Part shown: in pieces, positions 27,495 through 35,976 of the stretch
How the letters are laid out: each line of letters begins with the position of its first letter
Position numbering within the stretch: position 1 is the first letter of the stretch
DNA from: an uncultured beta proteobacterium
GTDB lineage: Bacteria; Pseudomonadota; Gammaproteobacteria; Burkholderiales; Burkholderiaceae_C
Assembly (NCBI GenBank): GCA_903869595.1
Contig: CAIPZV010000001.1
Span: 1-63,999, forward strand
Length of the DNA: 63,999 bases
Direction: 5' to 3'
Notes under the pieces: generated by a model
The model's input: the letters and a program-made list of their open reading frames with translations, nothing else
What the model was told of the DNA's origin: nothing
Database searches by the model: none
Translations under genes and position numbers: made by a program

Positions 27495-29054
27495 ATGCGT
27501 ACTTACGCCGCACGGGCCCTGTGCTGGGCATTGGCTTGTCTATTTTTTTCCACTGTTTTGGCGCAAAAGCCGGGGCCGCAAGAGGCGCCGGTGGTGCGCT
27601 ATGCGCCGGGGCAGCCTATGCCGGATCGCTATATCGTGACGCTGGCCAAAGGCGTGGCCGATGTGCCCGCCGAGGCTGACGCGGTGATGCGGGGCCGGGG
27701 TGGGCGGGTGCACCAGCATTTCAAAAATGGTTTTCGGGGTTTTAGCGCCACGATTCCGGCTTCCGAGCTGGAGCGTGTGCGCAGGCAGCCCCATGTGCTG
27801 GCGGTGGAGCCGGACCAGATGGTGCAGCTCAATCAGGCGGTATCCATCGAGCGCCAGGCCACCTGGAGCCTGGACCGTATCGACCAGGTGGACCGGCCGC
27901 TCGATTCGCAATATGCGTTTAAGAACACCGGCGCCGGGGTCACGGCTTTTATTGTCGATACCGGCATCCGCGCCGACCATGCCGAATTTGTCGGCCGCGT
28001 GTTGCCCGGCTTCAGCGTGATAACCGATGGCAATGGCACTGGCGATTGCAACGGCCATGGCACGCATGTGGCGGGCATTGTGGGCGGGCGCACCTGGGGC
28101 GTGGCCAAGGAAGTGAAGCTGGTGCCGGTGCGGGTAATGGACTGCGCAGGCGCGGGCTCGGTCAGCGGTGTGATCGCCGGCCTGGATTGGGCCGCTAACA
28201 CCGGCATACGCCCAGCGGTGGTGAACTTGTCGCTGGGCGGCGGCGTCTCGGCGGCGCTGAACGCGGCGGTGGCCTCGGCCGTAGCGAAGGGCTTGGTGGT
28301 AGTCGTGGCAGCGGGCAATAACGGCACCGATGCTTGCTCCGCCTCGCCCGCCAGCGAAGCGACGGCTATCACCGTAGGCGCATCCACCAGCAGCGACACC
28401 AAAGCCAGCTATTCCAACTACGGCGCCTGCGTGGACATTTTTGCGCCAGGCTCGTCGATTACCTCGGCCTGGCACACCAGCACCACGGCGAGCGCCACCA
28501 TGAGCGGTACCTCGATGGCCAGCCCGGCGGTGGTGGGCGTGGCGGCTTTGGCGCTGCAGGCCAACCCGGCAGCGACCCCCGCAGCCGTAGCCAAATATTT
28601 AGTGGACAAAGCCAGTACCAACAAGCTCAGCGGCTTGGATGCGAACTCGCCCAACAAATTGGTGTTTTCCATGGCCGACGGCGTGCCCGGTGTGATACCC
28701 ACCAAAACCGTGGCGGTGGCCAGCATGCGCTACACCACGGACGGCCCCGCGCGGCCCATCGGCCTGTGGTACGCCACCATCCAAGTGGCGGTGCGCGATG
28801 TAAGCACGGGTGCCCCAGTAGCCAATGCGCAGGTGGCGATCAACCAATTGCCCGGCGGCAAAACCACCTGCACCACCAACGCCAGCGGCAGTTGCGCAGT
28901 GGCCAACTTTTTTGATACCGCCGCGTCCATCACCGTGGAAGGCATTAGCGGAAGCTATATGGTGTACGACGCCTCGCAAAACCTGGCGGTGCAATTGCGC
29001 CTACCCCAACCGCCCTATGGCGCTTATGCGATACCGACCAAGATAAAGGGCTAG
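27495..29054 (+). CDS. Secreted subtilisin-like serine protease (S8, proteinase K/aqualysin type)
   Basis: The 519-residue product has a signal peptide (residues 1-23, ending VLA before QKPG), an I9 inhibitor-type propeptide (about 45-115), and an S8 catalytic domain. The triad is complete: D155 (FIVDTGIRADH), H188 (CNGHGTHVAG) and S340 (SGTSMASP), with oxyanion N275 (AAGNNG). The last 110 residues after the catalytic domain look like a beta-sandwich extension with two cysteines. I use the ATG at 27,495 because GGAG lies 6 bases before it; a TTG at 27,483 would extend the frame by 4 codons. It stands alone downstream of an AT-rich promoter region. Confidence 0.93.
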   Translation: MRTYAARALCWALACLFFSTVLAQKPGPQEAPVVRYAPGQPMPDRYIVTLAKGVADVPAEADAVMRGRGGRVHQHFKNGFRGFSATIPASELERVRRQPHVLAVEPDQMVQLNQAVSIERQATWSLDRIDQVDRPLDSQYAFKNTGAGVTAFIVDTGIRADHAEFVGRVLPGFSVITDGNGTGDCNGHGTHVAGIVGGRTWGVAKEVKLVPVRVMDCAGAGSVSGVIAGLDWAANTGIRPAVVNLSLGGGVSAALNAAVASAVAKGLVVVVAAGNNGTDACSASPASEATAITVGASTSSDTKASYSNYGACVDIFAPGSSITSAWHTSTTASATMSGTSMASPAVVGVAALALQANPAATPAAVAKYLVDKASTNKLSGLDANSPNKLVFSMADGVPGVIPTKTVAVASMRYTTDGPARPIGLWYATIQVAVRDVSTGAPVANAQVAINQLPGGKTTCTTNASGSCAVANFFDTAASITVEGISGSYMVYDASQNLAVQLRLPQPPYGAYAIPTKIKG

Positions 29055-29136
29055 AGCGGCGGCCTATCGCCAATGTCTGAGGCAGACCAAAGAAGGTAAC
29101 TGCCTACGGCGAACGCGGCATGCGTCCCACCGGGCC

Positions 29137-29520
29137 CTACAGCATGCGGTCTTTAGCGCGGAAGTATTTGCGGGCGTAGGCCACCAGTTGGGCGTCGCTG
29201 GGGTGATCCACGGTTTCCACGCCGATCAACTTAGGCACCAAGGCGGCCTCATGCGCATGGATGTGTTTCACCAGTTGCAGCTTGGCTTGCGCCGGGCCGA
29301 CAACCAAAATTTCTTCGGCACCTAACAGGGCCTGGGCTACGCGGTGGAAATAGTCTTTGTCCACCGGTGCACGCCCATCGCCCAAGGTGCCTGCGGTGGA
29401 GTGCACTTTGTGGTGCGGGTGGTGCGGCTGCACCACGAACTGCTCAACATCATCTGGGCTGAAGTGAATCACATGGGCTTGGACATGGTCGATCCAGACA
29501 AGGGCGTGGTAGTGGGACAT
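29137..29520 (-). CDS. Small eRF1-domain-like protein of unknown function
   Basis: The 127-residue product starts MSHYHALVWIDHVQAHVIHF, contains a histidine-rich HHPHHKVH stretch, and ends with a GVETVDHPSDAQLVAYARKYF segment. This pattern is seen in proteobacterial proteins annotated as translational machinery or eRF1 domain 3-like. I chose the ATG at 29,520, where this similarity begins; the frame upstream is unrelated. It runs opposite to its neighbours and has no operon partner. No biochemical role can be assigned. Confidence 0.65.
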   Translation of the reverse strand: MSHYHALVWIDHVQAHVIHFSPDDVEQFVVQPHHPHHKVHSTAGTLGDGRAPVDKDYFHRVAQALLGAEEILVVGPAQAKLQLVKHIHAHEAALVPKLIGVETVDHPSDAQLVAYARKYFRAKDRML

Positions 29521-29851
29521 TAGGTTTGGCGTGGGTAAATAGTCAATGCAAATTGCATGCCTTGCATTGTGGGTGGCTTGCTGGCTATTTGCGCTTGCGG
29601 CCTGGGCCGCATTTGCCATTGCCTGATCTGGGTCAAGCCTTGGTGCAGGCAGCCTTGGCGGTTTGCGCCACGCCACAAGGCAAAGCGAGAGCCCAAAGAT
29701 CGGTCGACAAATACGCCCCAGCCCAAGGCCTTACCACCGCCTCCTAGGGTTTCCCACTCCCACCTGCCTCGCCACTGGCAAAGTGCGCCGATCGCAATTA
29801 GGTACATTTGCGCGTCCCATCCTCCCAGAACCAAAAAAACAGGTGAGCGCC
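29521..29851. other. Divergent intergenic region, no gene seen
   Basis: These 331 bases separate the eRF1-like gene (leftward) from the CorA-type gene (rightward). They should hold both promoters. Frames crossing the region are upstream extensions without family similarity, and I saw no RNA structure or repeat that stands out. Confidence 0.5.
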
Positions 29852-30967
29852 ATGCACGTACTCTCTATTGAAGGCAAAAGCATTTCCGAGTCGGATGTCA
29901 TGCCCGAGCATTTGCCCAGCCAAGGCTATCTATGGCTAAGTTTCAGCCGTCGCGAGTTCGAGGTGATGCAAGCCGAAATCCATGCCCTGCTGGAAAACCA
30001 ATGCGGCGTGCAGCTTATTGATCTGCACGTATCGGATTTGCTGAATAACCAACTGCCCTCGCATTACGACTACACCAACGAATACGACTTGCTGGTGTTT
30101 CGCCGCCTGGCGCGCGGGCGCACCGAGACCGATGTGGCCAACCCCGGCCAGATACTGCACCGCGCCAGCAGCAAAGGCGGCCCGCCAATTTTGCGGCGCA
30201 TAGACACCAGCCCGATTGGCTTTTTGGTGCTGGACCGGATAGTGATTTCGGTGCACCCGGCCGAGTGCACGGTGCGTGATACGTTTGCTAACCGCCTGTT
30301 GCACGGCGGCGCCGCCCACACCGCCGGGCGTATGCCGGCCAACCCGGCGGACCTCATGCTGCGCATGATCGGCGTGATGGTCGATGGCTACTTGGACCTG
30401 CGCCGCGAGCTGACGCGCCAGCTAGACCACTGGCAAAGCGAGCTGATCAACCCCCGCACCCGCTTTAACAACTGGAGCGCCTTGCTCGATTCGCGCCTGA
30501 CGCTGCACTACCTGGACGAAGTCTGCGAAGACCAGCGCGCCGCTGTACAGGACTGGATCGACGCGCTGGACGCTTGGCACGAGGACGCCGCCTTGTCGGC
30601 TAAAGAACTGGAGATGCTGCGCGTGCGCAGCCGCGATGTACTGGAGCATATTGAGCGGGTGGTGCACCACGTCAGCCGCTTGGAGCAAAGCGCTGAAGCG
30701 GCAGTGCAAATGCACTTTAATGTGCAAAGTAACCGTAACAATGATGTCATGAAGACGCTGACGGCACTGACTGCCATCTTTTTGCCGCTGAACCTGATCA
30801 CCGGTTTTTTTGGGATGAACTTTGAGCACTTCCCATTCTTGAAGTCTGATATTGGCCTGGCACTAACCGAAGGATTTATGGTGCTGTTGGCGCTGGGACT
30901 GGTGGCGTATTTTTGGATGAACAACTACTTGGGTAGCGCCATGGGTGCTAAAAATGACGACCGCTAG
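29852..30967 (+). CDS. CorA-family divalent metal transporter
   Basis: The 371-residue product has a large cytoplasmic N-terminal domain with long helices (about 165-300) and two C-terminal membrane segments. The first is followed by the CorA signature GMN at 321-323 (TGFFGMNFEHFP). CorA-family pentamers move Mg2+, Co2+, Ni2+ or Zn2+. I placed the start at 29,852, where AGGTGAG lies 6 bases upstream, rather than at the start of the longer frame. The histidine- and acid-rich cytoplasmic part is more like ZntB-type members than E. coli CorA, so Zn2+ export or uptake is also possible. Confidence 0.88.
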   Translation: MHVLSIEGKSISESDVMPEHLPSQGYLWLSFSRREFEVMQAEIHALLENQCGVQLIDLHVSDLLNNQLPSHYDYTNEYDLLVFRRLARGRTETDVANPGQILHRASSKGGPPILRRIDTSPIGFLVLDRIVISVHPAECTVRDTFANRLLHGGAAHTAGRMPANPADLMLRMIGVMVDGYLDLRRELTRQLDHWQSELINPRTRFNNWSALLDSRLTLHYLDEVCEDQRAAVQDWIDALDAWHEDAALSAKELEMLRVRSRDVLEHIERVVHHVSRLEQSAEAAVQMHFNVQSNRNNDVMKTLTALTAIFLPLNLITGFFGMNFEHFPFLKSDIGLALTEGFMVLLALGLVAYFWMNNYLGSAMGAKNDDR

Positions 30968-30986
30968 GGCTACGGTTTACACGCAA

Positions 30987-31004
30987 TTGTCATAAAAGTT
31001 TCAC
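30987..31004 (+). promoter_or_regulatory. Pho box upstream of phnC
   Basis: The 18 bases TTGTCATAAAAGTTTCAC match the PhoB consensus (two CTGTCAT-like 7-mers separated by 4 AT-rich bases) at about 15 of 18 positions. The site ends 23 bp before the phnC start. PhoB activates such promoters during phosphate starvation. The position is close to the gene, so the transcript leader must be very short or the box acts with a promoter overlapping it. Confidence 0.75.
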
Positions 31005-31027
31005 GCGCTTGGGCGACATTTGCGCCC

Positions 31028-31897
31028 ATGTCGTCTTCGCCGTCCGTCGCTATTGCTATTGCCCACGCCAAAAAAAGCTTTGGCCGCACGCAGGCGCTAG
31101 ACGGTGTTAATTTACAGATTCAGGCCGGCGAGTGTGTAGGCCTCTTAGGCGCATCGGGCTCGGGCAAATCTACCCTCCTGCGCAGCATCTGCGGCCTGGA
31201 ATTGCTGGACGGCAAAGACAGTGCGGTAGCCCTGTTTGGCCAAACGCTGCAAACCGGCGGCGTGCTCAGCCGCGATGTACGCACCCTGCGACGCCAGACC
31301 GGCATTATTTTTCAGCAATTCAATTTAGTCGGGCGCATGGGGCTGCTGAGCAATGTGTTAAGCGGCTTATTGCCGCACATGCCACTATGGCGGGTGCTGA
31401 GCGGCACATTTACCCATGCGCAAAAACTGCGGGCGCTGCAAGCCCTGGACTCGGTAGGCCTGGCCGACTATGCCTTGCAGCGCGCCTCCACGCTGTCGGG
31501 CGGGCAACAACAACGCGCCGCCGTAGCCCGTGCCCTGCTGCAAGGCGCGCGTATCTTGCTAGCCGATGAGCCGGTGGCCTCGCTAGACCCCGAGTCAGCG
31601 CGCCGGGTGATGTACTTGCTTAAACAGCTCAACCAGCAAAACGGCATGACCTTGGTGGTGAGCTTGCACAACGTAGCGATGGCCCGCCAGTATTGCTCGC
31701 GCATTGTTGCGCTGCGCGCTGGCGCCGTGGTGTTTGACGGCCCGCCCGTTGATTTGACCGATACCCATTTACGCGACCTGTACGGCAGCCACAGTGACGA
31801 ACTGCTGCTGGAGGAAGGGCATGTTCCGCTGCGCTCAGCCCATCGCGATATGCCGGTTCCCGCGGAGTTCCCAACCGTTTTTTCTTTTTATCTTTAG
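31028..31897 (+). CDS. phnC: Phosphonate ABC transporter ATP-binding protein PhnC
   Basis: PhnC is the ATPase of the phosphonate importer PhnCDE. The 289-residue product has Walker A GASGSGKST at 41-49, the Q-loop region IIFQQFNLVGRM typical of the family, the signature LSGGQQQRAAVARAL, and Walker B with LLADEPVASLD. It is the first gene after the Pho box and is followed 9 bp later by phnD. Methionine/phosphonate ABC ATPases are similar, but the PhnD and PhnE neighbours settle the identity. Confidence 0.92.
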   Translation: MSSSPSVAIAIAHAKKSFGRTQALDGVNLQIQAGECVGLLGASGSGKSTLLRSICGLELLDGKDSAVALFGQTLQTGGVLSRDVRTLRRQTGIIFQQFNLVGRMGLLSNVLSGLLPHMPLWRVLSGTFTHAQKLRALQALDSVGLADYALQRASTLSGGQQQRAAVARALLQGARILLADEPVASLDPESARRVMYLLKQLNQQNGMTLVVSLHNVAMARQYCSRIVALRAGAVVFDGPPVDLTDTHLRDLYGSHSDELLLEEGHVPLRSAHRDMPVPAEFPTVFSFYL

Positions 31898-31906
31898 GAG
31901 TGTTTT

Positions 31907-32854
31907 ATGAAACCAATGCGCTACGTATTTGCCTTGACCCTGCTGTCTGCCAGCCTCATGGCAGCCGCTCAGGAAATTAACTTTGGCGTTATTTCTACCG
32001 ATTCGGCGAGTGTGCAGCGCGAGCGCTGGGAGCCGCTGTTTCGCGACATGGAGAAAAGAACCGGCCTGACGATCAAGGCCTTTTACGCGCCCGACTATGC
32101 CGGTGTGGTCGAAGCCATGCGCTTTAACAAGGTGCAAGTGGCCTGGTATGGCAACAAGGCCGCTATCGACGCGGTAGACCGCTCCAACGGCGAAGTGTTT
32201 GCCCAAATCCTGCGCTCCGATGGTTCTTTGGGTTACTACTCCCTGCTGATCACACAAAAAGACAGCCCGTACAACAACCTCAATGACGTGCTGAAAAACA
32301 GCAAGTCGATCAACTTTGGCATTGGCGATCCAGGCTCCACTTCCGGCTTTTTGGTACCTAGCTACTACGTGTTTGCCATGAACAAGGTGGACCCGCGTAC
32401 CGCCTTCAAAACCATCCGCAATGCCAGCCATGGCGCCAACATCCAGGCCGTGCTGGCCAAGCAAGTTGATGTGGCTACCAACAATACCGAAGAGACAGAC
32501 AAACTGGAGCAAACCAAGCCTGAGATGGCCAAAGAGCTGAAAATTATCTGGAAGAGCCCGCTGATTCCGAACGACCCCATCGTATGGCGCAAAGACCTAG
32601 ACCCGGCGGTCAAAGCCAAGGTGAAGAACTTTCTAATGGGCTACGGCAAGACGGATGCAGACAAGGAAGTGATGAGCAGAATCTACAACTACAGCGGCTT
32701 CAAAGAGTCCACCAATGACCAGTTGACGCCTATCCGCCAATTGGAGTTGTACAAAGATCGCGTCAAGATCGAAAACGACGCGAATTACAGTGCCGAGGAA
32801 AAAACACGCCTGCTAGCCGATATCGATAAAAAACTGGCCGCTCTAGCCAAGTAA
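31907..32854 (+). CDS. phnD: Phosphonate-binding periplasmic protein PhnD
   Basis: PhnD binds phosphonates in the periplasm. The 315 residues start with a signal peptide (cleavage after SLMAAAQ). They then follow E. coli PhnD closely in the FGIGDPGSTSGFLVPSYYVF, QVDVATNNTEETDKL and IWKSPLIPNDPIVWRKDL stretches, which include ligand-pocket loops. GGAG lies before the ATG. The E. coli protein prefers 2-aminoethylphosphonate. The similarity suggests a related ligand here, but related proteins bind phosphite or methylphosphonate, so specificity is open. Confidence 0.93.
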   Translation: MKPMRYVFALTLLSASLMAAAQEINFGVISTDSASVQRERWEPLFRDMEKRTGLTIKAFYAPDYAGVVEAMRFNKVQVAWYGNKAAIDAVDRSNGEVFAQILRSDGSLGYYSLLITQKDSPYNNLNDVLKNSKSINFGIGDPGSTSGFLVPSYYVFAMNKVDPRTAFKTIRNASHGANIQAVLAKQVDVATNNTEETDKLEQTKPEMAKELKIIWKSPLIPNDPIVWRKDLDPAVKAKVKNFLMGYGKTDADKEVMSRIYNYSGFKESTNDQLTPIRQLELYKDRVKIENDANYSAEEKTRLLADIDKKLAALAK

Positions 32855-32872
32855 TGGATAGCTACAGCGCCC

Positions 32873-33700
32873 ATGAGCACCAACAACACGCCTGTAAGCC
32901 CTAGCGCCGACCGGCTGGAGACCTTGCTGGCGCAGGCCGGTGCGGGGCGTTCCTCCTGGACGACCACCATCGTCTGGGGCGTGGTGCTGCTAGTGCTGGC
33001 CTGGGCTTGGCAGGGCGCAGAAATGCGCCCTTTAGACCTGATTCGCGATGCGGACAATATGCGGGTCTATGCGCGAGAATTTTTTCCGCCTAATTTTCAT
33101 GACTGGCGCATTTACTTGCACGAGATGGTGGTCACCCTGCACATCGCCCTGTGGGGCACCGTGCTGGCGATTGTGGCGGCAGTTCCGCTGGGCTTGCTCA
33201 GCGCGCACAACGTGGCGCCGCCTTGGGTACACCAACCGGTGCGCCGCCTGATGGATTTGTGCCGGTCAATTAACGAGATGGTGTTTGCCATGTTGTTTAT
33301 CGTGGCCGTAGGCCTGGGGCCGTTTGCTGGCGTATTGGCTTTGTTTGTGCACACCACCGGTACGCTGGCCAAGCTGTTTTCCGAAGCGGTAGAGGCCATC
33401 GACGAGCGCCCGGTGGAAGGCATACGCGCCATGGGCGGGCACAAGTTGGCCGAGGTGGTGTATGGTATTTTTCCGCAGGTCATGCCCTTGTGGTTGTCGT
33501 ATTCGCTGTACCGTTTTGAGTCCAATGTGCGCTCTGCCTCGGTCGTGGGCATGGTGGGCGCAGGCGGCATCGGCGTGGTTTTGTACGAGGTCATCCGCGG
33601 CTTTCAGTATGCGCAAACCTGCGCCGTCTTGCTGATGCTGGCGATCACGGTGACGGTGATTGATATGTTTTCCGCATGGCTGCGCAAGCGCTTCATTTAG
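32873..33700 (+). CDS. phnE: Phosphonate ABC transporter permease PhnE
   Basis: PhnE is the membrane component of the phosphonate importer. The 275-residue product has several membrane segments, beginning around [15 protein letters not shown]. The permease loop that contacts the ATPase is seen as [21 protein letters not shown]. It ends with the PhnE-like [21 protein letters not shown] stretch. The gene starts 18 bp after phnD and its last 25 bp overlap the next gene, so the four genes form one transcript. Confidence 0.92.
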   Translation: MSTNNTPVSPSADRLETLLAQAGAGRSSWTTTIVWGVVLLVLAWAWQGAEMRPLDLIRDADNMRVYAREFFPPNFHDWRIYLHEMVVTLHIALWGTVLAIVAAVPLGLLSAHNVAPPWVHQPVRRLMDLCRSINEMVFAMLFIVAVGLGPFAGVLALFVHTTGTLAKLFSEAVEAIDERPVEGIRAMGGHKLAEVVYGIFPQVMPLWLSYSLYRFESNVRSASVVGMVGAGGIGVVLYEVIRGFQYAQTCAVLLMLAITVTVIDMFSAWLRKRFI

Positions 33701-34776
33701 GCTGGCACAACCCGGTGCGCATCACCTGGGGATGTGGCGCCTTGCGGGACTTGCAGTGGGAGCAGCCAGTTGTAGTGCTGGCCGACCGCGCCGCGCTGAG
33801 CGCCAACAACGCAGACTTCTTGCGCGACACCCTGGGCGCGCATTGCCTTGGCTGGGCTTGGTACGAAGGCGGCCTGGCCACGGTAGAAATGGCCCGGCAA
33901 CTTTGCAAAACCTTGTGGCCCGCCATGCAGCGCCAGCCGGGCACGACGGTGATGGCCCTAGGCGGTGGCAGCACCTTGGACTTAGCGAAGGCTGTGCGCT
34001 ACCGCCTGGCGGACACTGCGCTCTGCGCCAGAACCTGGCGCCATAACCAACTGCCCGAGGTCTATGCGCGCCATCCGCTGTGGCTGCTGCCCACCACGGC
34101 AGGAACCGGCAGCGAAGTGACGCGCTGGGCCACGCTCTGGGATACCGAGGCATTGCCTGCGGTCAAACTGTCCTGGTCGCCACCCGATGGTTTTGCCGAA
34201 CGCGCCATCGTGGATCCCGAGCTGAGCTTCAGTTGCCCTTTGCCCCAAAGCCGCGATTGCGCGCTCGACACACTAGCGCACGCACTGGAATCCTTGTGGA
34301 ATAAAAAGAGCAACCCGATTACCGAAGCCCTGGCGCTGGAAGCCGCGCGCATCGTGATTGCGCAGCTACCGGTCTTGCTGCAAGGGCAGGACGCACATGC
34401 GCCGCGCATTGCGCTAGCGCGGGCCAGTGTGTTGGCTGGCTTGGCGATGTCGCAAACGCAAACCGCCTTGGCCCATGCTTTGTCCTACAACTTGACGCTG
34501 CACGAACACCTACCCCACGGCCACGCTTGCGCGGTCTGGCTGCCCATGGCCTGGGAATTGGCGCAAGAAGCCTCAAGCGATTGCGCTGCTTTGTTACAAC
34601 GCGTGTTTGAAGATAGGGCGATGTCGGGCGCACAACAATTAACCCAATGGCTGGCCGCACTGGGTGTCAGCCCGCGCGATCTGCGCACTACCTTAAGCGG
34701 ACGGGAGCATTTAAGCCAAGAACTTGGCTCCGCCCGGGGCCGCAACTTTATCGGCTCGCCCGCTCAAGCGAGCTAA
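33676..34776 (+). CDS. Iron-containing alcohol dehydrogenase, possible phosphonoacetaldehyde reductase
   Basis: The 366-residue product is a group III (iron-type) alcohol dehydrogenase. It has the NAD-binding [16 protein letters not shown] segment, [16 protein letters not shown], and the metal-ligand region with [11 protein letters not shown] and [20 protein letters not shown]. Members located with phosphonate genes are annotated as phosphonoacetaldehyde reductases, which interconvert phosphonoacetaldehyde and 2-hydroxyethylphosphonate. Overlap with phnE supports a role on imported phosphonates. No phosphonatase, transaminase or C-P lyase gene is nearby, so the pathway is incomplete in this window. 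Confidence 0.78.
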   Translation: MAAQALHLGWHNPVRITWGCGALRDLQWEQPVVVLADRAALSANNADFLRDTLGAHCLGWAWYEGGLATVEMARQLCKTLWPAMQRQPGTTVMALGGGSTLDLAKAVRYRLADTALCARTWRHNQLPEVYARHPLWLLPTTAGTGSEVTRWATLWDTEALPAVKLSWSPPDGFAERAIVDPELSFSCPLPQSRDCALDTLAHALESLWNKKSNPITEALALEAARIVIAQLPVLLQGQDAHAPRIALARASVLAGLAMSQTQTALAHALSYNLTLHEHLPHGHACAVWLPMAWELAQEASSDCAALLQRVFEDRAMSGAQQLTQWLAALGVSPRDLRTTLSGREHLSQELGSARGRNFIGSPAQAS

Positions 34777-34807
34777 TCACCACCGCATATTTTTAGGGAA
34801 CCGCCCC

Positions 34808-35719
34808 ATGACGAATCCAAAAGACGACGAGTTGGTGCACCGCATCCGCATGGACCTGCTGGACAGCTTTGATGAAGAGCTGGAGATGGAGGTGGAGGAC
34901 CGTGCCTTTAGCGCTGAGGACGCGATCAACGCCACCGATGAATCACGTGCAGCACGCGCACATTACTTTCGCGAGCTATTTCGACTGCAAGGTGAATTAG
35001 TCAAGCTGCAAGACTGGGTGGTAGCCAGCGGGCATAAAGTGGTGGTGCTGTTTGAGGGCCGTGATGCAGCGGGCAAGGGCGGCGCTATCAAACGCATCAC
35101 GCAGCGCCTGAACCCGCGTGTAGCCCGGGTGGCCGCCCTGCCCGCGCCCAATGACCGCGAGCGCACCCACTGGTATTTCCAGCGCTATGTATCGCACCTA
35201 CCCGCAGCGGGGGAGATGGTCTTGTTTGACCGCAGCTGGTACAACCGCGCCGGGGTGGAGCGCGTCATGGGATTTTGCAGCGATGAGCAGTACGAAGAGT
35301 TTTTCCGCACCGTACCCGAGTTTGAAAAAATGCTGGTGCGCTCGGGCATCCAGCTGATCAAATACTGGTTTTCGATTTCGGACGAAGAGCAGCATTCCCG
35401 ATTTTTGGGCCGCATCCACGATCCTTTGAAGCAATGGAAGCTCAGCCCCATGGACTTGGAGTCGCGCAAGCGCTGGGAAGACTACACCGTGGCCAAAGAG
35501 GTGATGCTAGACCGCACCCACATCGCCGAAGCGCCCTGGTGGATTGTGCAAGCAGTGGACAAGAAAAAGGCGCGACTCAATTGCATTGCACACCTCTTGG
35601 CGCAAATGCCTTATGAGGAAATACCGCACCCGCCCGTAGTCCTGCCCGCGCGGGTGCGCCATGAGGATTATGTGCGGCAAAAAGTAGCCGCAGAAATGTT
35701 CATCCCCGAGATTTACTAA
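34808..35719 (+). CDS. ppk2: Polyphosphate kinase 2 (PPK2)
   Basis: PPK2 enzymes transfer phosphate between polyphosphate and nucleoside diphosphates, usually making GTP or ATP. The 303-residue product contains Walker A FEGRDAAGKGG at 82-92, LNPRVARVAALPAPNDRERTHW, the Walker B/lid region VLFDRSWYNRAGVERVMGF, and a C-terminal HEDYVRQKV segment. This is a single-domain class I-type enzyme. I start it at 34,808, where homology begins. It lies 31 bp after the alcohol dehydrogenase and is probably read from the same Pho-box promoter, linking phosphonate uptake to polyphosphate use. Confidence 0.93.
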   Translation: MTNPKDDELVHRIRMDLLDSFDEELEMEVEDRAFSAEDAINATDESRAARAHYFRELFRLQGELVKLQDWVVASGHKVVVLFEGRDAAGKGGAIKRITQRLNPRVARVAALPAPNDRERTHWYFQRYVSHLPAAGEMVLFDRSWYNRAGVERVMGFCSDEQYEEFFRTVPEFEKMLVRSGIQLIKYWFSISDEEQHSRFLGRIHDPLKQWKLSPMDLESRKRWEDYTVAKEVMLDRTHIAEAPWWIVQAVDKKKARLNCIAHLLAQMPYEEIPHPPVVLPARVRHEDYVRQKVAAEMFIPEIY

Positions 35720-35864
35720 GCCAGCGCCTTGCGGCGGCAAGGCGGGCAATAGCACCGAGCACGCAGTACGCCACGCATCCTAAGTAAGCCTGTCAAAGAC
35801 GGTACAAGCCCTTCCAAGGCTTTTACCGGAAAACTGCCGTCTGTGCGGGCCATGCGCTGCCGGA

Positions 35865-35878
35865 TTGACTTGTATCAA
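35865..35878 (+). promoter_or_regulatory. FNR/DNR-type box upstream of nirK
   Basis: TTGACTTGTATCAA differs by one base from the FNR-family consensus TTGAT-N4-ATCAA. It is centred about 105 bp upstream of the nirK ATG. FNR, DNR and NNR regulators activate denitrification genes at such sites under low oxygen and nitric oxide, so anaerobic control of nirK is likely. Confidence 0.7.
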
Positions 35879-35976
35879 GCCGCGCCACCTTAAGTGCCGC
35901 ATTTCGCAATGAGTTTCCCCAAAACGGTGCGTCTCACGCAAGATGCCGCTTTGCTTTTTGCGATTGGACCCGACTT

